From Micractinium sp. NFX-FRZ (lineage: Eukaryota > Chlorophyta > Trebouxiophyceae > Chlorellales > Chlorellaceae): a stretch of DNA of 64,000 bases. Positions within the stretch are counted from its first letter, which is position 1; each line of letters begins with the position of its first letter. The notes below the pieces were generated by a model. That model did no database searches. It was not told where the DNA came from and was given only the letters and a program-made list of their open reading frames with translations. The stretch is taken from positions 1 to 64,000 of the forward strand of contig JAPTJF010000081.1 of assembly GCA_029339195.1 (NCBI GenBank), read 5' to 3'. A program made the translations under genes and the position numbers. Shown here in pieces: positions 62,649 through 64,000 of this stretch.

Positions 62649-64000
62649 ATGCCTGTCCCACTGCCGGTGAGTCGGCCGCCCCGCTCACTGCCTTGAGCGG
62701 CTCCCACGCCTTGAGCTGCTGCTCACACGTGCAAGTTGCGCCTCAGAGTGTGGCGAGGACGCGAGCTGCGCGGAGCAGAGCAGCGGTGGTGGCTCTTTGA
62801 ATCTGCCGCCGCCCGCCCGCTCGGCCCGCCCGCCGCGCCCGCCCGCCCGCCCCTGCGCAACTGGCACGCCTCGCCATGTGCATGCGCTCCCCCACCCTCC
62901 GTCTTCCTCACCCCTTTGCTACCCTGGCCTGAACCCTCTGGCTTAAACGCCACAACATATTCATCCGCAGGGTCTGGGGTCGCCTGCGCCATCCACGCTG
63001 GCGGCGGCGCCTGCCATGCTGGCGCCCGAGGAGGGCCGCTGGCACGTCAGCGCCAGCGCGGAAGAGGAGGGGGAGGAGCTGGAGCCCGAAGACGACTGCT
63101 TCTTTGATACACAGGTGAGATTGGTAGCAACGCAAAAGTTTGGACGGGCCTGGTAAGGAGGGTGTGGCTGGCCAGTCACGGCAGGCCCGGGGTGGGCGGC
63201 AGACGAGGTTGGTGGGTGCTGATGGCGGCGCCGCTGCACAGGTTGCGCCGTAAGCGGGCGGGTCACATCCATGCACATGTGCAGCTGCGACAGCGGCGCA
63301 CCTGCATTGGCGGAGCACACGTGCAAGCTAGCTCAACACACAGCTCAACAAGGGTCCATTGCTGGGGTGGCGCATAGGTGCACTGGGCCCCTGGCACCAC
63401 CCCCCCGATTGCTTGATCGCCCGCTGATGAAATTGCTATTGATGCTGGCTCCATGCTGCGCAGGAGTATGTGGCCATGGAAAGCGAGTGGCGCAGGTAGG
63501 TGGCAGGGTCTTGGCTCGCCCATGTTGCAAGGGCACGCTGCTTGCCACGGCAGTCCAGCTGCCTCGGCAGTCCTGCTGCCACGGCGGCCGGCTGGCCGAG
63601 CCGGCGGCTGTCTGTTGCGCAGTGCATGCATCCTTCTGTGTTGGTGGTGGTGGACGGGGGGCGGCCACGCCCTTGGTGGGTTCGGCTCCACCATCATTGC
63701 CACGCCTACCTGTTGAGATGCGGCTGCTCATGTAACTAGCGCCATAACGCAACACTACCGCACTCTCTCTGCTTCCACTCCTCCTGACTGGCGCAGGTAC
63801 TTTGCATCAACCACTCACTGCTTTCAATCCTCCCCTGTTGCCGCAGTTACTACAGCCTCTGTGACGAGGTCGGCGGCAGCTCCATCCAGGGGGTGGTGGC
63901 ATCCCTCAGGTGGGGCCGGGGTTGCAGTGAGTGTGGGCACCGAGTGAGGTACGGTGGTGCCGCAGCGTGCGTGCAAACACTCGCTGCAGCGCACCAAAGT
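62649..64000 (+). CDS. Unrecognised acidic protein, 5' part only (runs off the window)
   Basis: I do not recognise this gene. A consistent model starts at the ATG 62649 (MPVPLP, donor GTGAGT). It joins in phase 0 to 62971-63114 (GLGSPAPSTLAAAPAML, then APEEGRWHVSASAEEE and DDCFFDTQ), then 63464-63495 (EYVAMESEWR), then 63847-63911 (SYYSLCDEVGGSSIQGVVAS), and continues past the window. All three junctions have GT/AG sites and matching phase, which supports the exons. The first, 18-nt coding exon is the weakest part. The visible protein has an acidic Glu-rich stretch and Trp/Tyr-rich segments, with no signal peptide or membrane helix. Confidence 0.5.

Overview
The window is nuclear DNA of a GC-rich, intron-dense eukaryote, most likely a trebouxiophyte green alga of the Chlorella type. 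The reasons are: short exons with GTGAGT/GTGCGC-like donors and GCAG acceptors; TGTAA candidate poly(A) signals behind several genes; plant-type TTTAGGG telomeric repeats (Chlamydomonas uses TTTTAGGG); Ala/Gly/Gln-rich low-complexity coding sequence; and a plant/algal gene set (chlorophyllase family, GT77 glycosyltransferase, algal-style HGDL kinase). The species call is inference. No tRNA, rRNA, CRISPR array or intact transposon was recognised.

Layout: ten genes read essentially end to end plus one partial gene. Minus strand, 1.2-25.5 kb: an S28 lysosomal Pro-X carboxypeptidase-like protease (1250-7451), a chlorophyllase-family alpha/beta hydrolase (7734-11310), a multi-pass membrane protein with a possible TLC domain (12112-15015) and oligopeptidase B (15679-25519). 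Plus strand: MCM8 helicase (26542-32109) and a GT77-type glycosyltransferase (32825-36940). Minus: eIF4B-like initiation factor (37810-40905). Plus: a GAF-PAS-protein kinase with an N-myristoylation-like start (42038-50862). Minus: CARM1/PRMT4-type arginine methyltransferase (52478-58039). Plus: a plastid-targeted HAD-like hydrolase (58436-62174) and the 5' part of an unrecognised acidic protein (62649 to the window end). Three pairs are divergent (OPB/MCM8, eIF4B/kinase, CARM1/HAD), the last with under 400 bp between start codons. The genes do not form one pathway: they cover proteolysis, pigment or lipid hydrolysis, DNA repair, wall or protein glycosylation, translation, signalling and chromatin or protein methylation.

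The main unexpected signal is a recurrent architecture shared by nearly every gene. Short stretches that span an intron-exon junction (splice site plus a few codons) are tandemly repeated two to four times at roughly 75-150 bp spacing, with the extra copies inside the adjacent intron. Copies of 3' splice sites lie upstream of the true exon and copies of 5' splice sites lie downstream. In one case the two copies of a donor site flank a short head-to-head telomeric insert. Phase analysis also points to GC-AG introns in the first two genes. Exon boundaries were worked out by eye from frame, phase and family conservation, so small terminal exons may be off; no alignment or transcript evidence was available.
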